From Spartinivicinus ruber (GTDB taxonomy: Bacteria > Pseudomonadota > Gammaproteobacteria > Pseudomonadales > Zooshikellaceae), in assembly GCF_011009015.1 (NCBI RefSeq), contig NZ_CP048878.1:733501-797500 (forward strand): DNA of 64,000 nt, in the 5' to 3' direction. Within the stretch, counting starts at the first letter, position 1. The number at the start of each line of letters is the position of its first letter. Both the position numbers and the translations under genes were made by a program. The notes under the pieces are model-generated. The model was not told the DNA's origin. It ran no database searches and saw only the letters and a program-made list of their open reading frames with translations. Of this stretch, positions 27,406 to 35,061 are shown one piece after another.

Positions 27406-27514
27406 AATAAAAATATTTATTATCACATAAATATTTTTATTATATGGTTTGCCTGAATTTTGCCTAATTCAGCTAGACACTTGATTTACCTGTGCTACTG
27501 ACATACTTCAGTAG
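27406..27514. promoter_or_regulatory. Three inverted repeats with 6-nt spacers upstream of sigma-54 promoter
   Basis: (1) AATAAAAATATTTAT (27406-27420) with its perfect inverse at 27427-27441. (2) CTGAATT (27453-27459) and AATTCAG (27466-27472). (3) CTACTGA (27495-27501) and TCAGTAG (27508-27514). Each has a 6-nt spacer; centres are 39 and 42 bp apart. The third abuts the -24 element. Arms differ in sequence, so binding by one protein is uncertain. Confidence 0.5.
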
Positions 27515-27529
27515 TGGCACGCCAATTGC
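27515..27529 (+). promoter_or_regulatory. Perfect sigma-54 (-24/-12) promoter
   Basis: TGGCACG-CCAA-TTGC matches the sigma-54 consensus at every defined position, with correct GG-GC spacing. Expected start is near 27541, giving a leader of about 62 nt before the ATG at 27603. The CARF-AAA+ activator at 18308-19798 is the only sigma-54 activator seen in the window and is the natural candidate regulator. Confidence 0.8.
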
Positions 27530-27602
27530 TTTATAACTAATCGACTGCAGACTTATATAGCACTATCAATCATTTATATGAAATTTTCTTAAGGAGAAAA
27601 CC

Positions 27603-27776
27603 ATGGCTACTAATCCTCCAAAAGGCGACGGACATCGTAATGGTGCTGTTCGTGGTTGGTCTCAAACCAAAACCCCTTCAGGTAATTATGTGAAAAGGGA
27701 TATGCAAACAGGGCGTTTTGTGGATGTGAAAACATCAAGCAAAACGCCTTTTAAAGGGGTAAGAAAAGAAAAATAA
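27603..27776 (+). CDS. Small basic 57-aa protein under sigma-54 promoter
   Basis: 57 residues: MATNPPKGDGHRNGAVRG..., ending KTPFKGVRKEK. AAGGAG at 27591-27596 lies 6 nt before the ATG. Basic, glycine- and lysine-rich, soluble, without a membrane segment. Short proteins with this MATNPPKGDGHRNGAVR opening and a TGRFxDVK...FKGVRKE end look familiar from other bacterial genomes, often as hypothetical genes; I know of no function. It has the strongest promoter signal in the island, so it is probably made in response to the CARF activator. Nucleic-acid or ribosome binding is possible but only inferred. Confidence 0.8.
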   Translation: MATNPPKGDGHRNGAVRGWSQTKTPSGNYVKRDMQTGRFVDVKTSSKTPFKGVRKEK

Positions 27777-27804
27777 CTGATTCAGTTCAAGGGCACTTCT
27801 TAGT

Positions 27805-27835
27805 TTCTATAAGCTGTCAAATATGGCTTATAGAA
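27805..27835 (+). terminator. Hairpin between the 57-aa and membrane genes
   Basis: TTCTATAAGC (27805-27814) and GCTTATAGAA (27826-27835) pair over 11 nt, followed by an AT-rich stretch without a clean T run. Possibly a partial terminator that lowers expression of the downstream gene. Confidence 0.45.
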
Positions 27836-27878
27836 GCTATTAGTTATTTAGTTTATTAAACAACAATTGGAGTATTGA

Positions 27879-28667
27879 ATGGATAAATTACTGTCAAATT
27901 ATTGGTTAGGTATTTTAGTATTGGGGCCTTTAGCTGGAGTATTTTGGAGTTGGCTTTTTACGCGGAATAAAGAGAAGGCAAAGCATCAGCAAGTGGAAAA
28001 AAATAACAATACTTCACAAAAAACAAGCATTAAAGGAAATAGTAATCAGGTTAATCATATTAATCATTCAAATAACCGCCATGAGGTGCATAATTATTAT
28101 CACAGTAGTAATAACACTAACGATAGTACTGATTATGTATTTGCTATGGTTATCGGGTTTTTCTTTGTGAGTGCTGTTTTAACCTGGGTATTTGCCAAGT
28201 ATGGCCACTGGTTGGTAGACATTATGTTTGCGAGCTCTTTATTATTCGCAGGATTTATTACCACCTACATTATTCATGGCTTCTTTAAAAAAGGCTTTAA
28301 TGATGAAGATATGCCTGTGTCATTAATAATAGCTTCAATTGCAGGGCTTAATATTTCGGCAGTATATAACTTGAAAGGTAATTTAAGAGCTGAAGCCATA
28401 GAGTTTGCTAATGCTCATACTAATATCGTTGAGTTCTTTTTAAACTTGTCAAGCTTTGGTAAAAGCCTGTTACTAACCCAAGTGTGGTGCTTGATTGTGA
28501 TTATAGCATCGTTACTGGTATTGGTGTTTCGTACTTATAAGCTAAATAAAGGTGCTACTTCCTGGGCACTTGAATTACTAGTAATGCTGCCAATATTTGG
28601 TGTGTTACCTTATTGGCTAAGCGAACCTGGTTGGGCTGTTAAGTTTTTCATGAGTAGCTTAGGTTAA
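27879..28667 (+). CDS. Hypothetical polytopic membrane protein
   Basis: 262 residues. One membrane segment at about 8-27 is followed by a charged, Asn/His-rich linker (about 30-85: NNTSQKTSIKGNSNQ, NHSNNRHEVHNYYHSSNN). About five further segments follow (VFAMVIGFFFVSAVLTWVF; IMFASSLLFAGFITTYI; SLIIASIAGLNISAVY; LLTQVWCLIVIIASLLVLV; LLVMLPIFGVLPYWL). GGAG lies 8 nt upstream. It follows the 57-aa gene by about 100 bp on the same strand and ends at a strong terminator, so it may be the second gene of the sigma-54 unit. A membrane effector is a natural guess; no motif proves it. Confidence 0.65.
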   Translation: MDKLLSNYWLGILVLGPLAGVFWSWLFTRNKEKAKHQQVEKNNNTSQKTSIKGNSNQVNHINHSNNRHEVHNYYHSSNNTNDSTDYVFAMVIGFFFVSAVLTWVFAKYGHWLVDIMFASSLLFAGFITTYIIHGFFKKGFNDEDMPVSLIIASIAGLNISAVYNLKGNLRAEAIEFANAHTNIVEFFLNLSSFGKSLLLTQVWCLIVIIASLLVLVFRTYKLNKGATSWALELLVMLPIFGVLPYWLSEPGWAVKFFMSSLG

Positions 28668-28843
28668 TGGGTTATTTTAGGAATGCTCCTTTGTAAATTG
28701 TAAGACTAAGTTTAGAGCTTATTTAAAAGCTGACTAACTCAACATTTTAAGTGAACTTTTCTATTACTCAACTTGCTATGGTTTTAACCAGTCATCATTC
28801 CAGTTAATAACTTGAGATCTTTGTAAGAAGCAAAGCTGGTTAG

Positions 28844-28873
28844 AAATTGACTAATTTTTATTAGTCAATTTTT
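28844..28873 (+). terminator. Intrinsic terminator after membrane gene
   Basis: AAATTGACTAAT (28844-28855) and ATTAGTCAATTT (28860-28871) form a perfect 12-bp stem with a TTTT loop and trailing T residues. It would end the 27603-28667 unit. Confidence 0.8.
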
Positions 28874-28913
28874 CTATGAAGAAGGTAAGCATTAAGTTAA
28901 TGAATACAGTCAG

Positions 28914-29258
28914 TTATTGGCGATTAGAAGTATTACCAATCCTGTTAGTAAGAATAAACTCGACCTTTCCATCCAAGCCCAAAGTAGCTCTGTCAAACGA
29001 TACTTTTATTCCATCAGGAATGTGGGCTTCACAGAAATCTGGCTGAATGCGTAGGACCGTTACAGAGTGTGGTGAAGCAGTTTTATCTACACTAATAGTA
29101 AAACTATTGGTACTCGTGCAGCCACCTGATGCAACGTGTAATTCAATGGAGTTTGGTAAAATATCAACCCCCATTAATACTTCTTTGGTACCTTCAGCTG
29201 AAACAAAAGGTGAGGTAATAAGTGCACCTGCTAAAGCAGCGATGTTTGTGATTTTCAA
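28914..29258 (-). CDS. Hypothetical small secreted protein
   Basis: 114 residues with a signal peptide (MKITNIAALAGALITSPFVSAEG) and a beta-rich mature part. It has two cysteines (GGCTST, DFCEAH) that may form a disulfide. The layout VLMGVDILPNSIELHVASGGCTSTNSF recalls small periplasmic beta-sandwich proteins. GGAG precedes the ATG. It faces the membrane-protein gene with a terminator between them. Function unknown. Confidence 0.65.
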   Translation of the reverse strand: MKITNIAALAGALITSPFVSAEGTKEVLMGVDILPNSIELHVASGGCTSTNSFTISVDKTASPHSVTVLRIQPDFCEAHIPDGIKVSFDRATLGLDGKVEFILTNRIGNTSNRQ

Positions 29259-29628
29259 AATACTCTCCTTGATTATATAGGGGCGATTACCATTTAATAC
29301 CTGTTGATATAGGCATAATACTACGTGGTTCCTATCGCAGTTTATAGAAAATGACTACTGTTTTCTGTGGCCATTTAAGGCAGGTTAAGCTTTTGGCTCG
29401 TACCAAAGTAATACAATAGTTGTGTGCTATATTTTAACAATACTTAGTTGGTTTGGTAAGTTTTTTAATGCTTTTTTGATTGAAGTCAATTTGTATGTTA
29501 TAAATCGTTTGACTTTAGAACATCTTTAATAATTATTCATATTCTATGTGTAGACTTAAAGGTTAGTGATTTTTTTGTTTCTTTCATAACGATTACTGCA
29601 TTAATTGGTTTTTCATTATCTTTATTCA

Positions 29629-29765
29629 ATGTCATCTTCTATTCCTTTTAACCATCTTGGGAGTGTAGAGGATATCAGCAATGCAGCTTTTTTTTTGCTG
29701 CCGATGAAGCAGGTTAGACTATAGTAGTGGATGGCGGACAGAGGCTGCCTGAATCACTAAGTTAG
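29629..29765 (+). pseudogene. C-terminal remnant of a short-chain dehydrogenase
   Basis: From 29629, one frame reads IPFNHLGSVEDISNAAFFLL then MKQVRL and a stop. The next frame (29718-29765) reads TIVVDGGQRLPESLS. Together they match the SDR C-terminus (rlGsveDIanaalfLls...tGqtivVDGG), with a small deletion between MKQV and TIVVDGG. No upstream Rossmann part is found. A GCAGC-T9-GCTGC hairpin lies inside. The remnant resembles the FolM/PTR1-like group at QTIVVDGG, but it is too short to assign. Confidence 0.6.
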
Positions 29766-29862
29766 TAAGTGGCAGGTTTCAGTGCTACATACTCATCAAT
29801 CAGGGTTAGATCGAGGCATGACCAAACAACTATAATGGTCATGCAGTTAAACATACCTATTT

Positions 29863-31023
29863 TTATGGTTTTAATATTGGCATTTCTATGGCAGCATTTA
29901 AGTCAAGATAAACTGGTTTACTGCCTGCGTTTAACTTAAAGTCTTTAAAACGTACTGTCCATGTTCCAAGGCTATCGTAAGTCGCTAAATGTAACTCTTT
30001 TTCAATGGGATCACGAACTATCCACCACTGTGTATAATCGCCAGTGCCTTCATTTTTATGGGTTTTACATACACCTGGCGCAACGACTACGCCAGCTATA
30101 ATGTTGATTACGTAAGCTAGTAGTTTTTTCGGGAAATGACTGTTATCTTTAATCCAGTCAATACCAAAGTTTAAACTTTGTACGGTACGAAGAAAGCGGT
30201 CAGCTGGTAAAGGTGATGAACTAAGCCCTATAGTACCACTACCGTTTCCAGCCGCTTTAACATGCATTCCTATAATGGGTTTGCCTTCTTTGTTGGGTTC
30301 GATATTAGTAACATTTAAGTAATTTTGTAAGTTTGTACGATGCCAGTCATAAAAAGGAGCATTTGTTAAAACACCTAAATCAGTATTATCGGTAATCTCC
30401 AGTTTTCTATTTCTAAATTCCAGCAATAAACTATTCCCTTGCCTATCATGAAATTGAAAATGAAGTGGCATAAGGTTTACAGTACTATCAGAGTTGAACT
30501 GTAGTGGGTCCCAGATATAGAGTTTTGTACCATCTTGTATTGGCTTTCCTTGACTAATTTGTTCTAAGTCAGCTTTTAAATCAGGTATATTTTTATATTG
30601 GCTTAAAGCCCAACAACAGATATCCATCATTGAAAGTAGGTAATAATCATCACTAGGTACATTATCTAAATGAGGATATTCAGAGCCGGGTAACCATAGT
30701 GCTGCAGCTGTAAGCCCTTCTGAATTAAGGCCATCAGATACTTTGCTGGGCAAATCTGATACAGAGTCGAATACTTTACTTAATACATTTTTTTCTGCAC
30801 GAATTCCTACTCCTATATAGGCGTATTTAGACTCCCATTTATAACCCGGAAGCCTTTTAGCAACAGGTAAGTCTTTGCTACCAACAGCATGTAGTTTAGT
30901 TTCTTCAGGAATTGCCGCTACTGTCCAGTCAAAATTATACTCAAAGTCCATAGTTCGACCAGAAAAAGGAAAGTCTTTTAACTGTGGTGAAAGTTGAGAT
31001 GGTAAGATAAATTCAGTGCACAT
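29863..31023 (-). CDS. Choloylglycine-hydrolase-family Ntn amide hydrolase
   Basis: 386 residues. After Met removal the N-terminus is Cys2 (MCTEFIL), the nucleophile of penicillin V acylase / bile-salt hydrolase-type Ntn hydrolases. Arg and Asp follow at the expected places (SGRTMDFE, R23 and D26), and LTNAPFYDWHRTN holds the oxyanion-type Asn. No signal peptide is present, though some family members are periplasmic. Family members cut linear amides such as bile salts, penicillin V or acyl-homoserine lactones. Which one applies here cannot be told. Confidence 0.85.
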   Translation of the reverse strand: MCTEFILPSQLSPQLKDFPFSGRTMDFEYNFDWTVAAIPEETKLHAVGSKDLPVAKRLPGYKWESKYAYIGVGIRAEKNVLSKVFDSVSDLPSKVSDGLNSEGLTAAALWLPGSEYPHLDNVPSDDYYLLSMMDICCWALSQYKNIPDLKADLEQISQGKPIQDGTKLYIWDPLQFNSDSTVNLMPLHFQFHDRQGNSLLLEFRNRKLEITDNTDLGVLTNAPFYDWHRTNLQNYLNVTNIEPNKEGKPIIGMHVKAAGNGSGTIGLSSSPLPADRFLRTVQSLNFGIDWIKDNSHFPKKLLAYVINIIAGVVVAPGVCKTHKNEGTGDYTQWWIVRDPIEKELHLATYDSLGTWTVRFKDFKLNAGSKPVYLDLNAAIEMPILKP

Positions 31024-31443
31024 TTTCTAATTTCCTTATCAATTTTATTGCAAATATTTTTTAAACTCAGTTGAATATTAGCATATTTTGAATATTTTCA
31101 ATGGGTAGTGTGGCGCGCGCAAAAATACGACTTATATTGTCTATAATAATAACGAAAATAAAATGTTATATACTATATTTGAAACGAATAATTCATTGAA
31201 TGACTTTGTTCATTCCATATAAGTGGCGAAAAATTGCAAAAGTTTGTGTCAAGGTTGCGGCTTAGTGAGGGGAGCCTGCCGGTAAGCTAAACAATGTGCT
31301 GCTTGGCTAGCCTGTAAAACTTAAAAACTTAAATTACACAGGATTGCTAAGGGACCATTTATTTTCTATTGTATTTACCATCCTTGGCATTCAGTAATAA
31401 TACCAACTTCAACGTGTATATTGAGATAGTTATAAGTTGTTAT
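31024..31443. other. Intergenic region, no gene seen
   Basis: About 420 bp between the Ntn hydrolase start and the CDF transporter end, both on the minus strand. It is AT-rich except for one GC-richer stretch (31251-31310). No ORF or hairpin stands out. Confidence 0.4.
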
Positions 31444-32391
31444 TTATTCTCCAAGATTAACTGGTTGAATTTGGCTGGAAACGGCATCGACTCGGGATTT
31501 AGCTTCGATGAATACCCGTTTTACATTTGGATAGGTCAGCTTTATGGTTTGATCTAACCTAACGATAATACGCTCGATGTCTGTTGCTTGTAAGTCGTCA
31601 TCAAAATCAACACTGAGGTTTGCTAAAATAAACTCTGGCCCCATTTGCATGGTGACCACCTCGTTAACATATTCTACGCCGGATTCGCCACTGGCCAATT
31701 GACGTATACCTCTTACGATATGGCCTCTGGCACTCTCTCCAATGAGTAAACTTTTTGTTTCATAGGCAAGCCAAATAGCGGTCGTAGCGAGAATAATTCC
31801 AATTAATACAGAGGCGATGCCATCAAAATATAGGATACCTGTCATCTGAACTAAAATAACGCTTATTAAAGCAATTAATAATCCTAAAATAGCAGCAGAA
31901 TCTTCAAAAAATACGACAAATAATGAAGGATCTTTACCTTTATGTACGGCTTCTACATACCCAAGATCACCTTTAACTTTTTTAAATTCTTTCATTGCCA
32001 CCCACCAGCAGCCTCCTTCAAAAACAATAGCCAAAGTGAGAACGATATAGTTAACCATTGGGTTGGTAATAGGAGTGGGGTGTAAAATGTGGTGAATGCC
32101 TTCATAAATAGAAATACCAGCACCTACTGCAAAAATTAAGATAGCGACCACAAAACTCCAAAAATACACCTCTTTGCCATGACCAAAAGGGTACTCTTCA
32201 CTGGGTGGCTTTTTAGACTGCTTTAGCCCATACAGCAATAAAATCTGGTTGCCAGAATCTACTACAGAATGAATAGCTTCGGAGAACATGGCAGAGCTAC
32301 CAGTTAGAAATGAGGCAATAAACTTGGTTGCAGCCACTAAACTATTGCCAATAAGTGCAGCAACAATGACTTTCTTGGACCCTGATGCCAT
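31444..32391 (-). CDS. Cation diffusion facilitator transporter (ZnT9-like type)
   Basis: 315 residues from ATG 32391, which has GAGGAG 6 nt upstream; the longer frame to 32412 encodes that ribosome site. Six membrane segments. The TM2 metal site is HSVVD in SEAIHSVVDSGNQ. The TM5 region reads EDSAAILGLLIAL, the pattern of the ZnT9-like group rather than the HxxxD of typical zinc exporters, so the metal may differ. A cytoplasmic C-terminal domain with VxxVxxxxxGPxxxLAxLSV pattern follows. It exports divalent metal by proton antiport in known members. Monocistronic. Confidence 0.9.
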   Translation of the reverse strand: MASGSKKVIVAALIGNSLVAATKFIASFLTGSSAMFSEAIHSVVDSGNQILLLYGLKQSKKPPSEEYPFGHGKEVYFWSFVVAILIFAVGAGISIYEGIHHILHPTPITNPMVNYIVLTLAIVFEGGCWWVAMKEFKKVKGDLGYVEAVHKGKDPSLFVVFFEDSAAILGLLIALISVILVQMTGILYFDGIASVLIGIILATTAIWLAYETKSLLIGESARGHIVRGIRQLASGESGVEYVNEVVTMQMGPEFILANLSVDFDDDLQATDIERIIVRLDQTIKLTYPNVKRVFIEAKSRVDAVSSQIQPVNLGE

Positions 32392-32476
32392 ATGAATCTC
32401 CTCAGCAAACAAAAAAAGCTAATAATAATCGATCTACTAGCTTAGTTACTTGAAAGATACAGCAAAGTTTAGACGA

Positions 32477-32899
32477 TTATTGCCGCATACCGATGGCCAA
32501 TCGGTTCAGCGCGTTCATTAGAGAGATGGCAAATGTTAAGTCAGAAATTTCTTGGTCTGAAAAGTGATCTTGCAAAGGTTTGTAGGCATCATCATTAGCA
32601 TACGTTGATTCGATGCGAGTAACTGACTCAGCCCACTCTAAGGCAGCTTGTTCTTTATCTGTATATAAGTTGCTCACTTTCCAGCCTGCTAGGGAATCAA
32701 TACGCTCATTGGTTTCGCCAGCTTTTCTTAGTGACTGAGCGTGCATTTGAAGGCAAAAAGCGCAGCCATTAATTTGAGAGATACGTAAGTAAATAAGCTC
32801 AACAAGTCTTATATCTAGTGAACTGCCAGCCAGGTAGTTTTTAACTTGGCGAAAATGATTGAGTGCTTCGCTGGATAGTTCATAGTATGGCAGGCGCAT
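32477..32899 (-). CDS. Carboxymuconolactone decarboxylase / AhpD-like protein
   Basis: 140 residues. It has the family's GCAFCLQMHAQSLRKAG, with the CxxC plus His active site of AhpD-type peroxidase-linked reductants. The remaining helices (EWAESVTRI, ISDLTFAISLMNALNRLAIG) match the all-helical fold. It may act as a thiol-based antioxidant protein. It starts MRLPYYELSSEAL. It is about 65 bp after the CDF gene start on the same strand order, but each has its own gap. Confidence 0.88.
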   Translation of the reverse strand: MRLPYYELSSEALNHFRQVKNYLAGSSLDIRLVELIYLRISQINGCAFCLQMHAQSLRKAGETNERIDSLAGWKVSNLYTDKEQAALEWAESVTRIESTYANDDAYKPLQDHFSDQEISDLTFAISLMNALNRLAIGMRQ

Positions 32900-33045
32900 T
32901 GCGTGGTTCCTTGTTTAAATAGCTAAAACTCTGTTTAGTAGTATGTTATATGCTATTTGTTGCTGGAGAATAAGACACAAGTTGTATTGACAGGCTATTT
33001 AAACAGATAAAGTTGTTAGGAGTTAGTAGCAAGCTTAGTTGTTTA

Positions 33046-33054
33046 GGGGGGGGG
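33046..33054 (+). repeat. G9 homopolymer in intergenic DNA
   Basis: Nine G between the AhpD-like gene (starts 32899) and folA (33190). No gene is in the 290-bp gap. The tract may lie near either promoter and could vary in length. Confidence 0.5.
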
Positions 33055-33189
33055 CACGCTAAGTAGGCTCGGAAGGGTGCAAAGATATTGGTAGTGTAGG
33101 ATTATGCCTGAAAACTATGTGATCTGATGAAATATTCAAGCTAGAATGGCCTGCTTTTGTCGCAAACAGGGTTAAGAGGTAATAACAAG

Positions 33190-33693
33190 GTGCGTATCTG
33201 TTTAGTAGCTGCAGTGGCAGCAAACAATGCTATTGGCATTAATAATAAGCTGCCTTGGTATTTGCCAGGTGATCTGCGTTATTTCAAGCAACTCACTATG
33301 GGTAAGCCACTGATTATGGGGCGTAAAACTTTTGAGTCTTTAGGTAAGCCGTTACCTGGCCGGACTAATATTGTGATTACTCGCAATCAAGGCTTTGCAG
33401 CAGCGGGAGCAAAAGTGGTGCATACCCTTGATGAGGCAATTGACTTGGCTGAAAGCATTGGGCTGATTGATGGTTGTGAAGAGATGATGGTGATTGGTGG
33501 CGCACAAATTTATCAGCAGGCACTGCCTTTGGCGAACCGGCTTTACTTAACGCGAGTGCACCGAGCTTTTGAAGGCGATACTTTTTTTCCTGAGTTTGAC
33601 GACAATCAGTGGCAGCTGGTAGATGAGCAGATTCAAGAAACGGATCATCAGCCGCCGTTGAAATACTCCTATCAAATCCTAAATCGAGTGTAA
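33190..33693 (+). CDS. folA: Dihydrofolate reductase
   Basis: 167 residues from GTG 33190, chosen because MRICLVAAVAANNAIG is the natural DHFR N-terminus. The ribosome site is loose (AAGAGG at 33174-33179, 10 nt upstream). Family landmarks are complete: LPWYLPGDLRYFK with the catalytic Asp, IMGRKTFESLGKPLPGR, VIGGAQIYQQALP and GDTFFPE. It reduces dihydrofolate to tetrahydrofolate with NADPH. A hairpin with T-rich tail lies about 90 bp downstream. Confidence 0.95.
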   Translation: MRICLVAAVAANNAIGINNKLPWYLPGDLRYFKQLTMGKPLIMGRKTFESLGKPLPGRTNIVITRNQGFAAAGAKVVHTLDEAIDLAESIGLIDGCEEMMVIGGAQIYQQALPLANRLYLTRVHRAFEGDTFFPEFDDNQWQLVDEQIQETDHQPPLKYSYQILNRV

Positions 33694-33785
33694 CCTTCCG
33701 CCTAGGCTTAGAAAACTTTGGATTGCGTTACAAAATTTTACATTTGTTTAACTCATTGATTTGCTGGGTTTAACTTGACTTGACT

Positions 33786-33824
33786 AAATGGTCGTTTAGA
33801 AAAGGGACGATTAAATGACCATTT
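33786..33824 (+). terminator. Probable folA terminator hairpin
   Basis: AAATGGTCGTTTA (33786-33798) and TAAATGACCATTT (33812-33824) pair at 12 of 13 positions over 13 nt. TCTCCCTTTTGTTTTGT follows, which is T-rich. Confidence 0.55.
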
Positions 33825-33853
33825 CTCCCTTTTGTTTTGTCAGTTAATTTTAC

Positions 33854-33995
33854 GATAACTGTTTCGCTATTATTGCGTGATGTGAGTTGGGTATCTACAA
33901 CAGTTATCAAGTCTTGCTCCGCCACCTACTACCAAAGGCTTCAGAAAATAGCGAAATAACTAAGCCAAGTATGGCATGATTTTTTAATAGCGAAA
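33854..33995. promoter_or_regulatory. Repeated ATAGCGAAA motifs and inverted repeat upstream of PEP-CTERM gene
   Basis: ATAGCGAAA occurs at 33948-33956 and 33987-33995 on the plus strand and at 33862-33870 on the minus strand. GATAACTGTT (33854-33863) is inverted at 33899-33908. The outer pair extends to an 11-bp inverted repeat, TTTCGCTATTA (33862-33872) and TAATAGCGAAA (33985-33995). These may be operators; the last copy ends 30 bp before the ATG. Confidence 0.5.
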
Positions 33996-34025
33996 CGCGA
34001 TTATAAAATAGACAAGGAACAATTC

Positions 34026-34982
34026 ATGTCAATAAAAAAACTTATTACTGCGTTAGGTTTTGCGGGGGCAATTCTGTCATCTCAGGCGCAAGCATCATTT
34101 GATATTGGTTTGTTGAATAAGACCGAAGGGCAAGACCCGGCAATGACGCTTATCAACAGTATGCTGGCCAATAATAGCGGGATTAAAATTATTGAAGGTA
34201 GCGCTGAGTTTCATGGCCGCTTAGGTGATGAAAGTAATCTATATACTGCTCAATCTGGTACGTTTACAAACCTGGATATGACCCATGCAACCAGTGGCAA
34301 ACGTATTCAATTAAGTCGAGGAGCGGTGCTGTCCACTGGATCGGCTAATGTACCGAAAACCAATAACTATGTTGACTACAGCCACTCTCGTTCTGGTGCA
34401 CCACCTTTACCTTCAGTTTCTCATGCTGGAGTAGGGAATATATTAAAAAACGCAGGGTTACCAAGTGCTAACCGTGACTATAACTCGGTAAAAGTAAAAT
34501 TTACGGTGGCAGAAGGGATTAAAGCTATTCAATCAATGTTTGTGTTTGCCACTGAAGAATTTCCTGATCAAGCTGTGACGGATATTTTTACGTTTATTGT
34601 GGATGGTAAAAATTACGCCTATTTTCAGGATGGCTCATTAATTTCCTTTTTAACTGGGGCTAATGCTCATAACTTTAATAATAATGAATTGGGTACTGAT
34701 AATTTACCCATTGAATATGACGGTGTTTCTGATGTGCTAACTGTGATTGGCTTGTTAGATGAAACCCTAGATGAGCATACGTTGGAAATAGTTATTGCTG
34801 ACACAGCTGATACTATTTATGACTCTGTAGCTTTTGTGGGAGACTTAAGGGCCTGTGAGCAAACTGAAAAATGTAATCCTGGCATTGTACCAGAACCTAA
34901 TATGATTTCATTGATGTTAGGTGGTATTTTATTGATGTTGGGCTTTGGTGGACAGGTACGCAGGCGAAGATTTGATAGTTAA
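34026..34982 (+). CDS. PEP-CTERM exported protein, choice-of-anchor L type
   Basis: 318 residues. A signal peptide ends near QAQAS. The body (about 30-285) follows the choice-of-anchor-L layout (LSTGSANVP, FVFATEEFPDQAVTDIFTFIVDG). The C-terminus is a full PEP-CTERM sorting signal: VPEPN, a membrane helix (ISLMLGGILLMLGFG) and RRRR. Exosortase cuts such proteins and moves them to the surface or matrix. No exosortase is in this window. Three ATAGCGAAA sites lie upstream; a strong bidirectional terminator lies downstream. Confidence 0.9.
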   Translation: MSIKKLITALGFAGAILSSQAQASFDIGLLNKTEGQDPAMTLINSMLANNSGIKIIEGSAEFHGRLGDESNLYTAQSGTFTNLDMTHATSGKRIQLSRGAVLSTGSANVPKTNNYVDYSHSRSGAPPLPSVSHAGVGNILKNAGLPSANRDYNSVKVKFTVAEGIKAIQSMFVFATEEFPDQAVTDIFTFIVDGKNYAYFQDGSLISFLTGANAHNFNNNELGTDNLPIEYDGVSDVLTVIGLLDETLDEHTLEIVIADTADTIYDSVAFVGDLRACEQTEKCNPGIVPEPNMISLMLGGILLMLGFGGQVRRRRFDS

Positions 34983-35004
34983 AGTTTTCTTTTAATTAGT
35001 TTTA

Positions 35005-35042
35005 AAAAAGCGCTTGTTGAGGTTAATTAACAAGCGCTTTTT
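35005..35042. terminator. Bidirectional terminator
   Basis: AAAAAGCGCTTGTT (35005-35018) and its perfect inverse (35029-35042) enclose a 10-nt loop. T runs lie on both strands, so it serves the PEP-CTERM gene and the convergent ilvD. Confidence 0.9.
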
Positions 35043-35061
35043 GATGATAAGTAATTAATGT

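Noticed and set aside
31369-31557. 62-codon plus-strand frame overlapping the CDF gene end
   Set aside because: Overlaps a conserved gene and has no ribosome site or family signature.
33972-33986. sigma-54 promoter for the PEP-CTERM gene
   Set aside because: TGGCATG is present but the -12 GC is missing.
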